Notes under the pieces: model-generated
Database searches by the model: none
What the model was told of the DNA's origin: nothing
What the model saw: only the letters and a program-made list of their open reading frames with translations
Assembly (NCBI GenBank): GCA_964605575.1
Contig: CAZSDG010000051.1
Location: 1-5,942 of the forward strand
Reading direction: 5' to 3'
DNA length: 5,942 nucleotides
DNA from: JAAZHN01 sp964605575
GTDB lineage: Bacteria; Bacillota_I; Bacilli_A; RF39; UBA660
Shown: positions 1 to 5,891 of the stretch, in pieces
Layout: each line of letters starts with the position of its first letter
Position numbering within the stretch: position 1 is the first letter of the stretch
Made by a program: the position numbers and the translations under genes

Positions 1-1376
1 ATGCTGGAGTTCCAGTATTTATGTGCGATGTTAAAGGTGATGTTTCAGGAATGTGCATACCAGGCGAACAAACTGAAGGTATGGAAAAAAGAATCGATAA
101 ATTTGGGATAAGAGATAATTTTACTTATAAAAGTTATCCAACTACATTTTGGGATCTTTATGGTGAATATGGTCACTCAGTTAGAACAACCATTTCCGAT
201 ATGGGGCCAGAACTCTTAGCAAGAATTTTGAATTTATCCGAAGCTCAAGAAGGAGTTTTAAATATTGTCTTTAAAATTGCTGATGAAAAAAACTTATTAC
301 TTTATGATTTAAAAGATTTAAAAGCAATGTTAGATTATGTAAATGAAAATAATCAAGACCTAATGCTTAAATATGGTAATGCTCCTAAACAATCAATTGC
401 TTCCATAATTAGAGCTTTAATTCCGTTAGAACAACAAGGAGGTAATTTATTTTTTGGTGAACCAGCTTTAGATATTTTAGATTGGATTAGAACTGATACC
501 AATGGTAAAGGAATGATCAATATTCTTAATTCAGTAAAACTTATTCAAAACCCAAAATTATACGCCACCTTCGTTTTATGGCTAATGGCTGAATTATTTG
601 AAACATTACCAGAAGTTGGCGACTTAGATAAACCTAAAATTATCTTCTTCTTTGATGAAGCACACTTTTTATTTTCTGATGCTTCACCTATATTAATTCA
701 AAAAATAGAACAAGTTGTAAAATTAATCCGTTCTAAAGGTGTTGGTGTTTACTTTGTAACTCAAAGCCCTAGTGATATTCCAGATTCGGTCTTAGCTCAA
801 TTAAGTAACCGTGTTCAACATGCCTTAAGAGCTTATACGCCTAAAGAACAAAAAGCTGTTAGAGCTGCTGCTCAAACATTTAGAGAAAATCCGAACTTTA
901 AAACCGAAAGTACAATTATGGAATTAGGAACTGGTGAAGCTCTTGTCTCTTTCTTAGATGAAAAAGGCGCGCCACAAATTGTCGAAAAAGTAAGTATTCT
1001 TTGTCCCCAAAGTTATATGGGTCCTGCTCCAGATGAAATAATCAAAAGAATAAACGCTAACAACCCCATGATTAAATATACAAATACATTTGACAGCGAA
1101 TCAGCTTATGAGATCTTAGCTAAAGAAAAAGAACAAAATGAACAATTAAAAGCCCTTGAGCTTGAAAGAGCAAAATTCGAACAAGAAAAAGCTGAGTATG
1201 AAAAATTAAAACAAAAGGAAGAAGCAATCTTATTAAAAAGACAAGAAAAAGAATTAGAAAGAAAAAGATTAGTTGAAGAAAGAAAAGCTGAAAGAAGAAA
1301 ATCTAGATTAGAATCAGAAATAATTAAAACTGGCACTCAATTATTAAAAAGAGGAATCTTCAGCATTCTTAAGTAA
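1..1376 (+). CDS. HerA/FtsK-like ATPase of the DUF853 (YjgR) family, 5'-truncated by the window edge
   Basis: This is the C-terminal part of a P-loop ATPase of the DUF853/YjgR family, related to HerA. The cellular role of the family is not well established; DNA or protein translocation is inferred from the fold. The frame is open from base 3, giving AGVPVF directly before MCDVKGDVSG. That string is typical of this family just downstream of Walker A, so the ATG at 21 is internal and the true start and Walker A lie off the window. Walker B is KIIFFFDEAH, with the Asp-Glu pair at about 654-659. VYFVTQSPSDIP (about 748-783) is the sensor-like stretch, followed by the conserved NRVQHALRAYTPKEQKA region. 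From about 1100 the protein becomes a Lys/Glu-rich coiled coil of roughly 70 residues, then the tail GTQLLKRGIFSILK, which resembles the conserved family C-terminus. A hairpin terminator follows, so transcription probably ends here. The family call is firm; the function is not. Confidence 0.9.
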   Translation, partial: AGVPVFMCDVKGDVSGMCIPGEQTEGMEKRIDKFGIRDNFTYKSYPTTFWDLYGEYGHSVRTTISDMGPELLARILNLSEAQEGVLNIVFKIADEKNLLLYDLKDLKAMLDYVNENNQDLMLKYGNAPKQSIASIIRALIPLEQQGGNLFFGEPALDILDWIRTDTNGKGMINILNSVKLIQNPKLYATFVLWLMAELFETLPEVGDLDKPKIIFFFDEAHFLFSDASPILIQKIEQVVKLIRSKGVGVYFVTQSPSDIPDSVLAQLSNRVQHALRAYTPKEQKAVRAAAQTFRENPNFKTESTIMELGTGEALVSFLDEKGAPQIVEKVSILCPQSYMGPAPDEIIKRINANNPMIKYTNTFDSESAYEILAKEKEQNEQLKALELERAKFEQEKAEYEKLKQKEEAILLKRQEKELERKRLVEERKAERRKSRLESEIIKTGTQLLKRGIFSILK

Positions 1377-1379
1377 ATT

Positions 1380-1402
1380 AAACAAGCTTAATAGCTTGTT
1401 TT
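1380..1402 (+). terminator. Hairpin terminator after the DUF853 ATPase gene
   Basis: A perfect 9-bp stem, AAACAAGCT (1380-1388) and AGCTTGTTT (1393-1401), encloses a TAAT loop and starts four bases after the stop codon. The T run after it is short (TTTTAAATT, overlapping the stem), so termination may be incomplete. Confidence 0.7.
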
Positions 1403-1405
1403 AAA

Positions 1406-1434
1406 TTGAAGAAAGCGAGCGACCATGTTATATT
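1406..1434 (+). promoter_or_regulatory. Sigma-A-type extended -10 promoter for the InlB-repeat protein gene
   Basis: TTGAAG (1406-1411) is a 4/6 match to the -35 box. A 17-base spacer follows, then TATATT (1429-1434), a 5/6 match to the -10 box, preceded by TGT as an extended -10. Transcription would start near 1441, leaving a leader of about 16 bases. An ATG at 1441 opens only an 11-codon frame and sits inside an 11-bp direct repeat (1437-1447 and 1453-1463) that also covers the real start. There is no strong ribosome site before 1457, only an A/G-rich stretch. Confidence 0.6.
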
Positions 1435-1456
1435 CATATTATGAAAAGAAATTATT

Positions 1457-1735
1457 ATGAAAAAGAAAAAATTAGTCATATTAATTTTAACACTGCTTAT
1501 TATTCCTATTATATTCTTTTTAACTAAAGGGTCTAACGAAAAACAAGTTACTGTTACATTTGATACTGATGGGGGAACAAATATTGCCTCAGTTAATATT
1601 AAAAAAGGTGAAAAAATAACTTTACCTGAAGAACCATATAAAGAGGGTTATGACTTTTATCAATGGTTGGTTGATGATAAAGAATTTAATTTTGATGAAA
1701 AAATTAAAAATGATATAACAATTAAAGCAACTTAG
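1457..1735 (+). CDS. 5' fragment: membrane anchor plus first InlB-type repeat
   Basis: If the amber codon is obeyed, translation from the ATG at 1457 gives 92 residues: an anchor (about 6-22) and one InlB-type repeat (31-92) that lacks only its final tryptophan. An in-frame TGA at 1442 rules out an earlier start. A secreted or membrane-tethered product this short is possible, but it would lack the stalk and the Ig-like domain. It is best read as the front part of the interrupted gene spanning 1457-2440. Confidence 0.55.
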   Translation: MKKKKLVILILTLLIIPIIFFLTKGSNEKQVTVTFDTDGGTNIASVNIKKGEKITLPEEPYKEGYDFYQWLVDDKEFNFDEKIKNDITIKAT

Positions 1736-1873
1736 AAAGCCAAAGAAAATCCAACCCATCCTGATGCAACTGAAGAACCAGTTAAACCTGTAGAAAATAA
1801 TAAATACAGAGTTACATTCAAATTAAATAATGGTACAAAAAACGTTATTAAAGATGTCATAAAAAATAAAACT

Positions 1874-2440
1874 GTGGCAAAGATTTCTGATCCAACCCGC
1901 TATGGTTACAAATTTAAAGGATGGTATTTAAATAATAAAGCTTTTAATTTTAAAACCAAAATAACTAAAAACATTACTTTAGAAGCAAATTGGGAAAAAC
2001 TGCCAGACACAGTAAGTTCAAGCAAGCAAAATAGTGAATCATCATCTAGTAAAGCAATTTCTTCTAGTCAAGCAACTTCATCTAGTAAGATTACATCTTC
2101 TAGCCAAGTTTCTTCTTCTAGCAATTACACATATTCAAGTAGTGGCTTAAGCTACTCTTCTAATTATAACCCAGATATATATCCGACTCATATTATTTGT
2201 TCGATTAATGATCAATCTGTAACTAATTATGATATGGCTGTAGGTGAAAGGGTAAAAGTTAAGATTAGTTTTTTTCCAGAGAATACTACGGTAACAAGCT
2301 TAACAAACACTTCTACAAATAACTCTGTTGCACTTATAAATAGTTATAATAATATACTGGCTATAAGTTCTGGTACTACAACTATTAAATTTGAAACTAA
2401 AAACAAAAAAAATTGTTCTATCAATGTTAATGTAGAATAA
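1874..2440 (+). CDS. 3' fragment: second InlB-type repeat, Ser-rich stalk and Ig-like domain
   Basis: This is the part after the amber codon that could be called as a separate gene from a GTG at 1874. That start is poor: it has no ribosome site (the upstream bases are nearly all A/T) and lies inside the second InlB-type repeat, whose first strands begin at about 1808. The product would have no signal sequence. The frame is in fact open from 1736, with a Pro/Glu-containing linker (NPTHPDATEEPVKP) joining the two repeats. Independent expression is unlikely; treat it as the back part of the gene starting at 1457. Confidence 0.4.
   Translation: MAKISDPTRYGYKFKGWYLNNKAFNFKTKITKNITLEANWEKLPDTVSSSKQNSESSSSKAISSSQATSSSKITSSSQVSSSSNYTYSSSGLSYSSNYNPDIYPTHIICSINDQSVTNYDMAVGERVKVKISFFPENTTVTSLTNTSTNNSVALINSYNNILAISSGTTTIKFETKNKKNCSINVNVE
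2042..2131 (+). repeat. 18-bp tandem repeat encoding the serine stalk
   Basis: Five 18-bp units encode the hexads SSSKAI, SSSQAT, SSSKIT, SSSQVS and SSSNYT. A related unit, SSSKQN, lies just before at 2015-2032. The units differ mainly at third positions and in the last three codons. Low-complexity serine linkers of this kind are common between surface-protein domains and can change length by slippage or recombination. Confidence 0.75.
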
Positions 2441-2462
2441 TAGCATCTTTAATTTATAAATT

Positions 2463-2502
2463 AACCCCATATTCATTATAATATGAGGTTTTCTTTTATT
2501 AT
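2463..2502 (+). terminator. Terminator between convergent genes, possibly bidirectional
   Basis: The arms AACCCCATATT (2463-2473) and AATATGAGGTT (2480-2490) enclose a 6-base loop and are followed by TTTTCTTTTATT, a good U-rich tail for the + strand gene. The + strand RNA has one C-A mismatch. In the minus strand RNA the same position is a U-G pair, so the stem is complete, but its tail is weaker (AATTTATAAATT). It probably ends both the surface-protein transcript and the convergent yvcK transcript. A 16-bp A/T palindrome (2449-2464) abuts it. Confidence 0.75.
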
Positions 2503-2562
2503 TTAAAAATTATTATTATCTAATATTTATTTTTAGATATAACATTAATACTATTTTATTAA

Positions 2563-3573
2563 TTATTGATTACGAAGTTGATAAGTATGCGACTTTTTCA
2601 TTTGTTTTTCATCCATACTAAATAACATATACGTAAAAATATCTGATGCTACTTTTAGGGAATTGTGTCTAATTAATTCATTTTCAATAATAAAATAATT
2701 ATTTGCAATTACTTTTATGTTTTGTAAGCTCTCTAAATCAAGTAATACTTGATCTTTTTGTTCGGTACTTTCATATTTTTTTCTTGATGGTTCATCAATA
2801 ACGGCACTGTTCGCAACTACAACAGATATTTTTTTTGTACCTAAATATTGATTTAATAAATTAACATGATCAGAAACAGCAAAGTCATCTGTTTCTCCTG
2901 GTTGAGTCATCATGTTACAAGCATATAATATTGGAGCTTTAGAATTATCTAAAGATTCTATTATTTCTGGACATAATAAATTAGGAATTATACTAGTATA
3001 AAGACTGCCCATACTTAAAACAACTAAATCAGCTTCACTAATAGCGTTAGTGGCCACTTGATTGACAATTGGTTCTTTTTTATAGTAAACATACTCTATT
3101 TTATTATTAGCTTCGGTAATATTATGCTCACCTTCAATAATACTACCATCTTTCATCTGGGCCATTAAAGTAACATTATCTTCAGTTAAAGGAATTACTT
3201 TTCCTTTTAAATTAAGTAATTTAGATAATAATTCGATTCCCTCACTCATATTACCACAAGTATTGGTCGCGGCAGTTAATAATAAATTACCAATGGTATG
3301 ACCATTTAAACCACTAGATGTAGCAAAACGATAATCAAGTAATTCTTCAAAAAAAGTTTCTTTACTATTAGATAAAGCAACCAAAACCTTACGAACATCG
3401 CCAACTGCTGGGATTCCAAACTCTTCTCTTAGTCTTCCTGTACTCTTACCGTCATCACTTACTGAGACAATCGCACTTATATCAACAGGAAAGTTTTTAA
3501 GTCCTTTAATTAAAGAACTCATTCCTGTGCCTCCACCTAACACTACTACTTTTTTATTCATAAGATCAACCAT
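2563..3573 (-). CDS. yvcK: YvcK family protein (CofD-like, gluconeogenesis factor)
   Basis: This cytosolic protein belongs to the YvcK/UPF0052 family and shares the CofD (2-phospho-L-lactate transferase) fold. In Bacillus and Listeria, YvcK binds UDP-sugars and is needed for cell-wall homeostasis and growth on gluconeogenic carbon. Visible features are the Rossmann start VVVLGGGTG (9-17), SVSDDGKSTGRLREEFG (37-53) with VGDVRKVLVAL (57-67), GHTIGNLLLTA (91-101), GSLYTSIIPNLL (189-200) and NMMTQPGETDDF (220-231). The usual GPG before SLYTS reads SMG here, a small deviation. At 336 residues it is close to family length. Translation could start at 3573 or at the internal ATG at 3561 (MNKKVVVLGG); neither has a strong ribosome site, and the inferred promoter favours 3561. 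It lies 45 bases after the ADP-ribosylglycohydrolase gene. The usual partners rapZ (yvcJ) and whiA are not adjacent. Confidence 0.92.
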   Translation of the reverse strand: MVDLMNKKVVVLGGGTGMSSLIKGLKNFPVDISAIVSVSDDGKSTGRLREEFGIPAVGDVRKVLVALSNSKETFFEELLDYRFATSSGLNGHTIGNLLLTAATNTCGNMSEGIELLSKLLNLKGKVIPLTEDNVTLMAQMKDGSIIEGEHNITEANNKIEYVYYKKEPIVNQVATNAISEADLVVLSMGSLYTSIIPNLLCPEIIESLDNSKAPILYACNMMTQPGETDDFAVSDHVNLLNQYLGTKKISVVVANSAVIDEPSRKKYESTEQKDQVLLDLESLQNIKVIANNYFIIENELIRHNSLKVASDIFTYMLFSMDEKQMKKSHTYQLRNQ

Positions 3574-3584
3574 TTCTATTTGTT

Positions 3585-3613
3585 ATTTTACAATAAAAAA
3601 AAGGAATTAACAA
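3585..3613 (-). promoter_or_regulatory. Probable internal promoter for yvcK
   Basis: On the minus strand TTGTTA (3613-3608) is a 4/6 match to the -35 box. After a 17-base, T-rich spacer, TAAAAT (3590-3585) is a 5/6 match to the -10 box. The start would be near 3578, leaving only about 5 bases before the first ATG and about 17 before the second, at 3561. Inverted arms ATTTGTTA (3578-3585) and TAACAAAT (3608-3615) overlap the two boxes and could form an operator, though chance is possible in such AT-rich DNA. Confidence 0.45.
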
Positions 3614-3618
3614 ATTAT

Positions 3619-4551
3619 TTATTTATTAACTATCCTTTCAAATTCCAAAGCTAACTCTTCTAAATAATCTCTTTTTATTAATGTATTTAACCATTCTTTT
3701 GGAATAGACTTAATTCCATATATTATTCCTGCGAGTGATCCAGCAATCGCCGCGATAGTATCTGTATCGTTTCCTAAATTAATTGCTTCTAAAATTGTAT
3801 ATTCATAATTAGAGTGATTAAGTAATACCCAAAGTGTAGCTTCTAAAGTATCAACAATATAACCAGATGAGGAGATCTCATCCAAATCATACTTATCAAT
3901 ATCACTATTAAGTATTCTTGAATATTTTTCTAAAGCATCAGAAGAATAATAACTATAGTCAAGTTCTTTTATTTTTTTATAGGCTTCACTCTTATCTAAA
4001 CCACTTAATAAATAAAGCATATATCTAACATAGATATAACAGCCTAATTTGCTTATCTCATGAGCATGGGTTAATGAAGATAGATCATTTGTTAAAGAAA
4101 CAATTTCTTTTTCATTTAACTTTTTTGTATGGGCATAAAGCGCAACAGGATAAACTCTCATCAAAGAACCATTTCCATTTGAATAAGTATCAGTTAATCC
4201 AGATTTAAGTGGTTCGTAGCCTTTAGAAAAGTTAATGATTGCCCGGATGCAGGTTCTTCCAGCATCAAAATTTTCTCCATTAGGAGTAAATGCCCCATCT
4301 CTTAACCAATAATAAAAATTAGTTAGGATATCTTCATAATCAAATACACCCTTTTTAATAAAAGAATCAATTGTGGCGATTGCCATTGAAGTATCATCTG
4401 ACCACGATCCTGCTGGCACATCATGTTGACCACGACCAATCATTTTTGTTACTGGTTTTTTTTGAAGTCTTTCCCTAATTAAAAATTCAGTCGGTACGCC
4501 CATCGCATCTCCAACCGCGTGCCCAATTACACAATCAACATACTTTGACAT
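3619..4551 (-). CDS. ADP-ribosylglycohydrolase family protein (DraG/ARH type)
   Basis: This enzyme family cleaves ADP-ribose from modified proteins or small molecules using a pair of Mg or Mn ions in an all-helical fold. The family signatures are all present: GHAVGDAMGVPTEF (10-23); the metal site GSWSDDTSMAIAT (48-60), with SDDT at 51-54 where many members have TDDT; SNGNGSLMRVYP (124-135); SLTHAH (159-164); and LGNDTDTIAAIAGSLAGIIYG (259-279), with D262, D264 and T265 completing the metal site. At 310 residues it is full length and probably active. The start at 4551 has a ribosome site, GGGAG, eight bases upstream. It lies 27 bases after the macrodomain gene, so the two are almost certainly cotranscribed and act on related ADP-ribose substrates. 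The exact substrate (Arg, Ser, DNA base or free metabolite) cannot be read from the sequence. Confidence 0.92.
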   Translation of the reverse strand: MSKYVDCVIGHAVGDAMGVPTEFLIRERLQKKPVTKMIGRGQHDVPAGSWSDDTSMAIATIDSFIKKGVFDYEDILTNFYYWLRDGAFTPNGENFDAGRTCIRAIINFSKGYEPLKSGLTDTYSNGNGSLMRVYPVALYAHTKKLNEKEIVSLTNDLSSLTHAHEISKLGCYIYVRYMLYLLSGLDKSEAYKKIKELDYSYYSSDALEKYSRILNSDIDKYDLDEISSSGYIVDTLEATLWVLLNHSNYEYTILEAINLGNDTDTIAAIAGSLAGIIYGIKSIPKEWLNTLIKRDYLEELALEFERIVNK

Positions 4552-4578
4552 TTAATCATCTCCCATTAAGTAAATTAC

Positions 4579-5085
4579 TTATAAAAAATTAGAATATAAC
4601 TCATAATTATACTTATCAAATAAAACTAAAGTAAAGTTAACATCATACTCATTAACTAGTGTTTTTAAAAGATTAATTATATCATTAGCTATTTCTTGAT
4701 GATTATATCCATGTACTCCGGTTCCTAAACTAACTGATAAAATATCTTTATATCCTTTTTCTTTAATAGTCTTAAATATACTTTTATAACTTTCTTTTAA
4801 TTCATCTAGATTATTATCATTATAATTTGCATTTGGGCAGTAGATATGTAATATATCGATACCAAGATTAAATCCTGGAGTTATTCTTATCTCATTAACA
4901 TTCATTACTCTTCTATCAAATGTTGTAAAACAATAATCCATTAACTTAGCACTGCCACTTGCCCGATAAATTGCCTGACAAACTCCACTTCCCTCACTCA
5001 TAAATCTATTTGCTGAATTTATTATTAGATCTTTACCATCTAAATAATCTAAGATATTTCCTTTGACAATTTCTAATTTAGACAT
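4579..5085 (-). CDS. Macrodomain protein, likely ADP-ribose binding or hydrolysing
   Basis: This is a stand-alone macrodomain of 168 residues. Such domains bind ADP-ribose, and many remove it from proteins or O-acetyl-ADP-ribose. Loop 1 motif: NSANRFMSEGSGVCQAIYRA (23-42), the counterpart of the usual N-A-A-N...G-G-G-G-V stretch, keeping Asn23 and Asn26 and the SGV turn. Loop 2 motif: SLGTGVHGYNHQEIA (119-133), the counterpart of the phosphate loop. The middle strand reads ITPGFNLGIDILHIYCPN (68-85) instead of the common IHTVGP, which points to a less-studied Bacillota subgroup rather than classic YmdB. The ribosome site AGAGAGG lies about ten bases before the ATG at 5085. It is the first gene of an operon with the ADP-ribosylglycohydrolase 27 bases on. 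A role as the antitoxin of a DarTG-type pair is possible, but no DarT-like gene is visible. Confidence 0.88.
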   Translation of the reverse strand: MSKLEIVKGNILDYLDGKDLIINSANRFMSEGSGVCQAIYRASGSAKLMDYCFTTFDRRVMNVNEIRITPGFNLGIDILHIYCPNANYNDNNLDELKESYKSIFKTIKEKGYKDILSVSLGTGVHGYNHQEIANDIINLLKTLVNEYDVNFTLVLFDKYNYELYSNFL

Positions 5086-5145
5086 TGTTATGTTTCCTCT
5101 CTTTTAAAAATATTAATTGTTTATATAGTGTCTTTCTTTAGACTT

Positions 5146-5174
5146 ATTATAACATTTTGAATTAGAAACTAAAA
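5146..5174 (-). promoter_or_regulatory. Extended -10 promoter for the macrodomain operon
   Basis: The minus strand carries TGTTATAAT (5154-5146), a perfect TATAAT with an upstream TG. The -35 region (5174-5169, TTTTAG) is weak, as is common with extended -10 promoters. Transcription would start near 5139, giving a leader of about 54 bases. TATAAA a little downstream in the leader is a weaker alternative. Confidence 0.55.
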
Positions 5175-5199
5175 ATAAAAAAGAACTATTCAGTTCTTT
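5166..5199 (-). terminator. Terminator of the GNAT gene
   Basis: On the minus strand AAAGAACT and AGTTCTTT (5199-5180, an 8-bp perfect stem with a GAAT loop) are followed by TTTTTATTTTT. This is a textbook intrinsic terminator. It isolates the GNAT transcript from the macrodomain operon, whose promoter begins within and just beyond the U-rich tail. Confidence 0.85.
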
Positions 5200-5208
5200 A
5201 TACTCAAC

Positions 5209-5239
5209 TGGTCGGGATACAAAAGGGATTTCCAAATTT
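5209..5239. repeat. 31-bp direct repeat, copy 1 (3' side of the GNAT gene)
   Basis: This copy matches 5892-5922 at 29 of 31 positions; the two differences are T/A at 5218 and C/T at 5220 (against 5901 and 5903). It lies between the GNAT stop codon and its terminator, so it is in the mRNA 3' end. The minus strand ends TATCCCGACCA, like a tRNA acceptor end with CCA. It is preceded by TTTGGAAATCCC, which resembles a T-arm that has lost TTC. No whole tRNA can be folded here. Confidence 0.8.
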
Positions 5240-5244
5240 CTATT

Positions 5245-5778
5245 TTAATTTATAAAATCTTCTTTTTTCAAACAAATTTCTATAATCTTTATATCTTTAT
5301 TAAACTTTTTACCAATATATTCATTACTTTTTTTAAACCCTAAATCAAAAAACACTTTAGAAGAATTACGTTCTTCCTCAAAATTGTCATATAGACTATC
5401 AACATTATAAGCATTAAAAGCAATAGCACACAATTGCTTTAAAGCTTCCTTACCATAACCTTTTCCTCTGTAACAAGGTTCTATCAAAATTCCACATTCA
5501 AACCTACTATCATTTTCGTTAAAATGGAAGTTTACATATCCAATAAACTTATCATCTTCTTTTCTGACAACATAAGCAAAATATCTGTTTGCCTTTTTTC
5601 TTTTTTCAAAATCTATAATCCATTTTTCTTGTGGAAAATCTATACAACCCGTATCATAATGATACCCATCATATGAAACATCCCACCCCGCATTATATTC
5701 CATAGCAAGAGGATCAGATAATACTTTCTGCTCATACCAGTATTCATCTAAGTTTGGTTCTTTTAAATATGTTCTCAT
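5245..5778 (-). CDS. GNAT family N-acetyltransferase
   Basis: This cytosolic acetyltransferase of 177 residues has the Gcn5-related fold and transfers acetyl from acetyl-CoA to an unknown amine. The central strands YFAYVVRKEDDKFIGYVNFH (66-85) lead into motif A, ECGILIEPCYRGKGYGKEAL (94-113), where RGKGYG (104-109) is the CoA pyrophosphate loop. A typical C-terminal part, NSSKVFFDLGFKKSNEY (138-154), follows. The first 65 residues are rich in Trp and Tyr and probably form the substrate pocket. It looks closest to RimJ/RimL or drug-type GNATs, but the substrate cannot be named. The start at 5778 is supported by AAAGGAGA six bases upstream. It is transcribed alone, with its own terminator, and is bracketed by two copies of a 31-bp repeat, which suggests it may have been gained or duplicated as a unit. 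Confidence 0.9.
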   Translation of the reverse strand: MRTYLKEPNLDEYWYEQKVLSDPLAMEYNAGWDVSYDGYHYDTGCIDFPQEKWIIDFEKRKKANRYFAYVVRKEDDKFIGYVNFHFNENDSRFECGILIEPCYRGKGYGKEALKQLCAIAFNAYNVDSLYDNFEEERNSSKVFFDLGFKKSNEYIGKKFNKDIKIIEICLKKEDFIN

Positions 5779-5784
5779 AAAAAA

Positions 5785-5809
5785 TCTCCTTTAATGTAAT
5801 TATATAATA
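5785..5809 (-). promoter_or_regulatory. Ribosome site and likely -10 region of the GNAT gene
   Basis: The minus strand reads AAAGGAGA at 5792-5785, a strong Shine-Dalgarno site six bases before the ATG. Two overlapping -10 candidates lie upstream: TATTAT (5809-5804) and TATAAT (5804-5799). TATTAT leaves a more sensible leader. No good -35 box is seen at either 17-base spacing. Confidence 0.4.
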
Positions 5810-5823
5810 TTTATCAAAAAAAT

Positions 5824-5854
5824 AAAACTGTGGATTTTATTTCCGCAGTTTTTT
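5824..5854. terminator. Hairpin terminator upstream of the GNAT gene, possibly bidirectional
   Basis: The arms AAAACTGTGGA (5824-5834) and TCCGCAGTTTT (5842-5852) enclose a 7-base loop. The + strand RNA pairs fully, with one U-G pair, and ends in a T run. The minus strand RNA has one C-A mismatch but is followed by TTTTATTTTTTT. No + strand gene ends here, so the likely use is to end a minus-strand transcript entering from the right of the window, just before the GNAT promoter. Confidence 0.7.
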
Positions 5855-5861
5855 ATATTAG

Positions 5862-5879
5862 TTCCCAAAAATTTGGGAA
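5862..5879. repeat. Perfect inverted repeat between the terminator and repeat copy 2
   Basis: TTCCCAAA (5862-5869) and TTTGGGAA (5872-5879) are exact complements separated by AA. Neither side has a T run, so it is not an intrinsic terminator by itself. It could be a protein-binding palindrome or an RNA stem at the 3' end of the off-window gene. Confidence 0.6.
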
Positions 5880-5891
5880 TGTCTTTTAAAA

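Larger units (their letters stand above)
1457..2440 (+). pseudogene. InlB-repeat surface protein, interrupted by one in-frame amber codon
   Basis: Apart from a TAG at 1733-1735 (codon 93), the frame is open for 327 codons. Residues 1-23 are a Lys-rich N-terminus plus a hydrophobic segment, suggesting a membrane anchor or uncleaved signal; I see no lipobox. Residues 31-93 and 118-179 are two InlB-type (Listeria-Bacteroides, Flg_new) repeats with matching ends: KEFNFDEKIKNDITIKAT-stop against KAFNFKTKITKNITLEANW. The stop therefore replaces the last tryptophan, and one TGG-to-TAG change explains it. Residues 187-235 are a Ser-rich stalk, and 243-327 look like a bacterial Ig-like (Big_2-type) domain with alternating beta-strand patterns. 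No LPXTG motif is seen. The protein was probably displayed outside the cell for adhesion, which is inferred from the family. It has its own promoter and terminator. It could be a recent pseudogene, a readthrough gene or a sequencing error. Confidence 0.75.

Noticed and set aside
21..23. ATG at 21 as the real start of the ATPase gene
   Set aside because: The frame is open back to base 3 and encodes AGVPVF, conserved in the family just before this point, and Walker A must lie upstream.
1106..1336. Open frame on the minus strand, Ser/Phe/Leu-rich
   Set aside because: It is the antisense shadow of the Lys/Glu-rich coiled coil in the ATPase gene; low complexity and no ribosome site.
1457..2440. 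Altered genetic code (TAG read as Trp, or TGA as Trp)
   Set aside because: All clear tryptophans are TGG and all intact genes end in TAA. One TAG in one fast-evolving surface gene is not evidence for a code change.
4568..4580. Palindrome AAGTAA-A-TTACTT between the macrodomain and glycohydrolase genes
   Set aside because: Short, A/T-only apart from two pairs, no T run, and it overlaps a stop codon; likely chance.
5209..5239. Functional tRNA gene on the minus strand
   Set aside because: Only the acceptor-like 3' end is recognisable; the T stem does not pair and no anticodon or D arm fits upstream.
4579..5778. DarTG or other toxin-antitoxin module with the GNAT as toxin
   Set aside because: The GNAT gene has its own terminator and promoter, lacks a DUF1778/RHH-type antitoxin neighbour, and no DarT-like gene is present.
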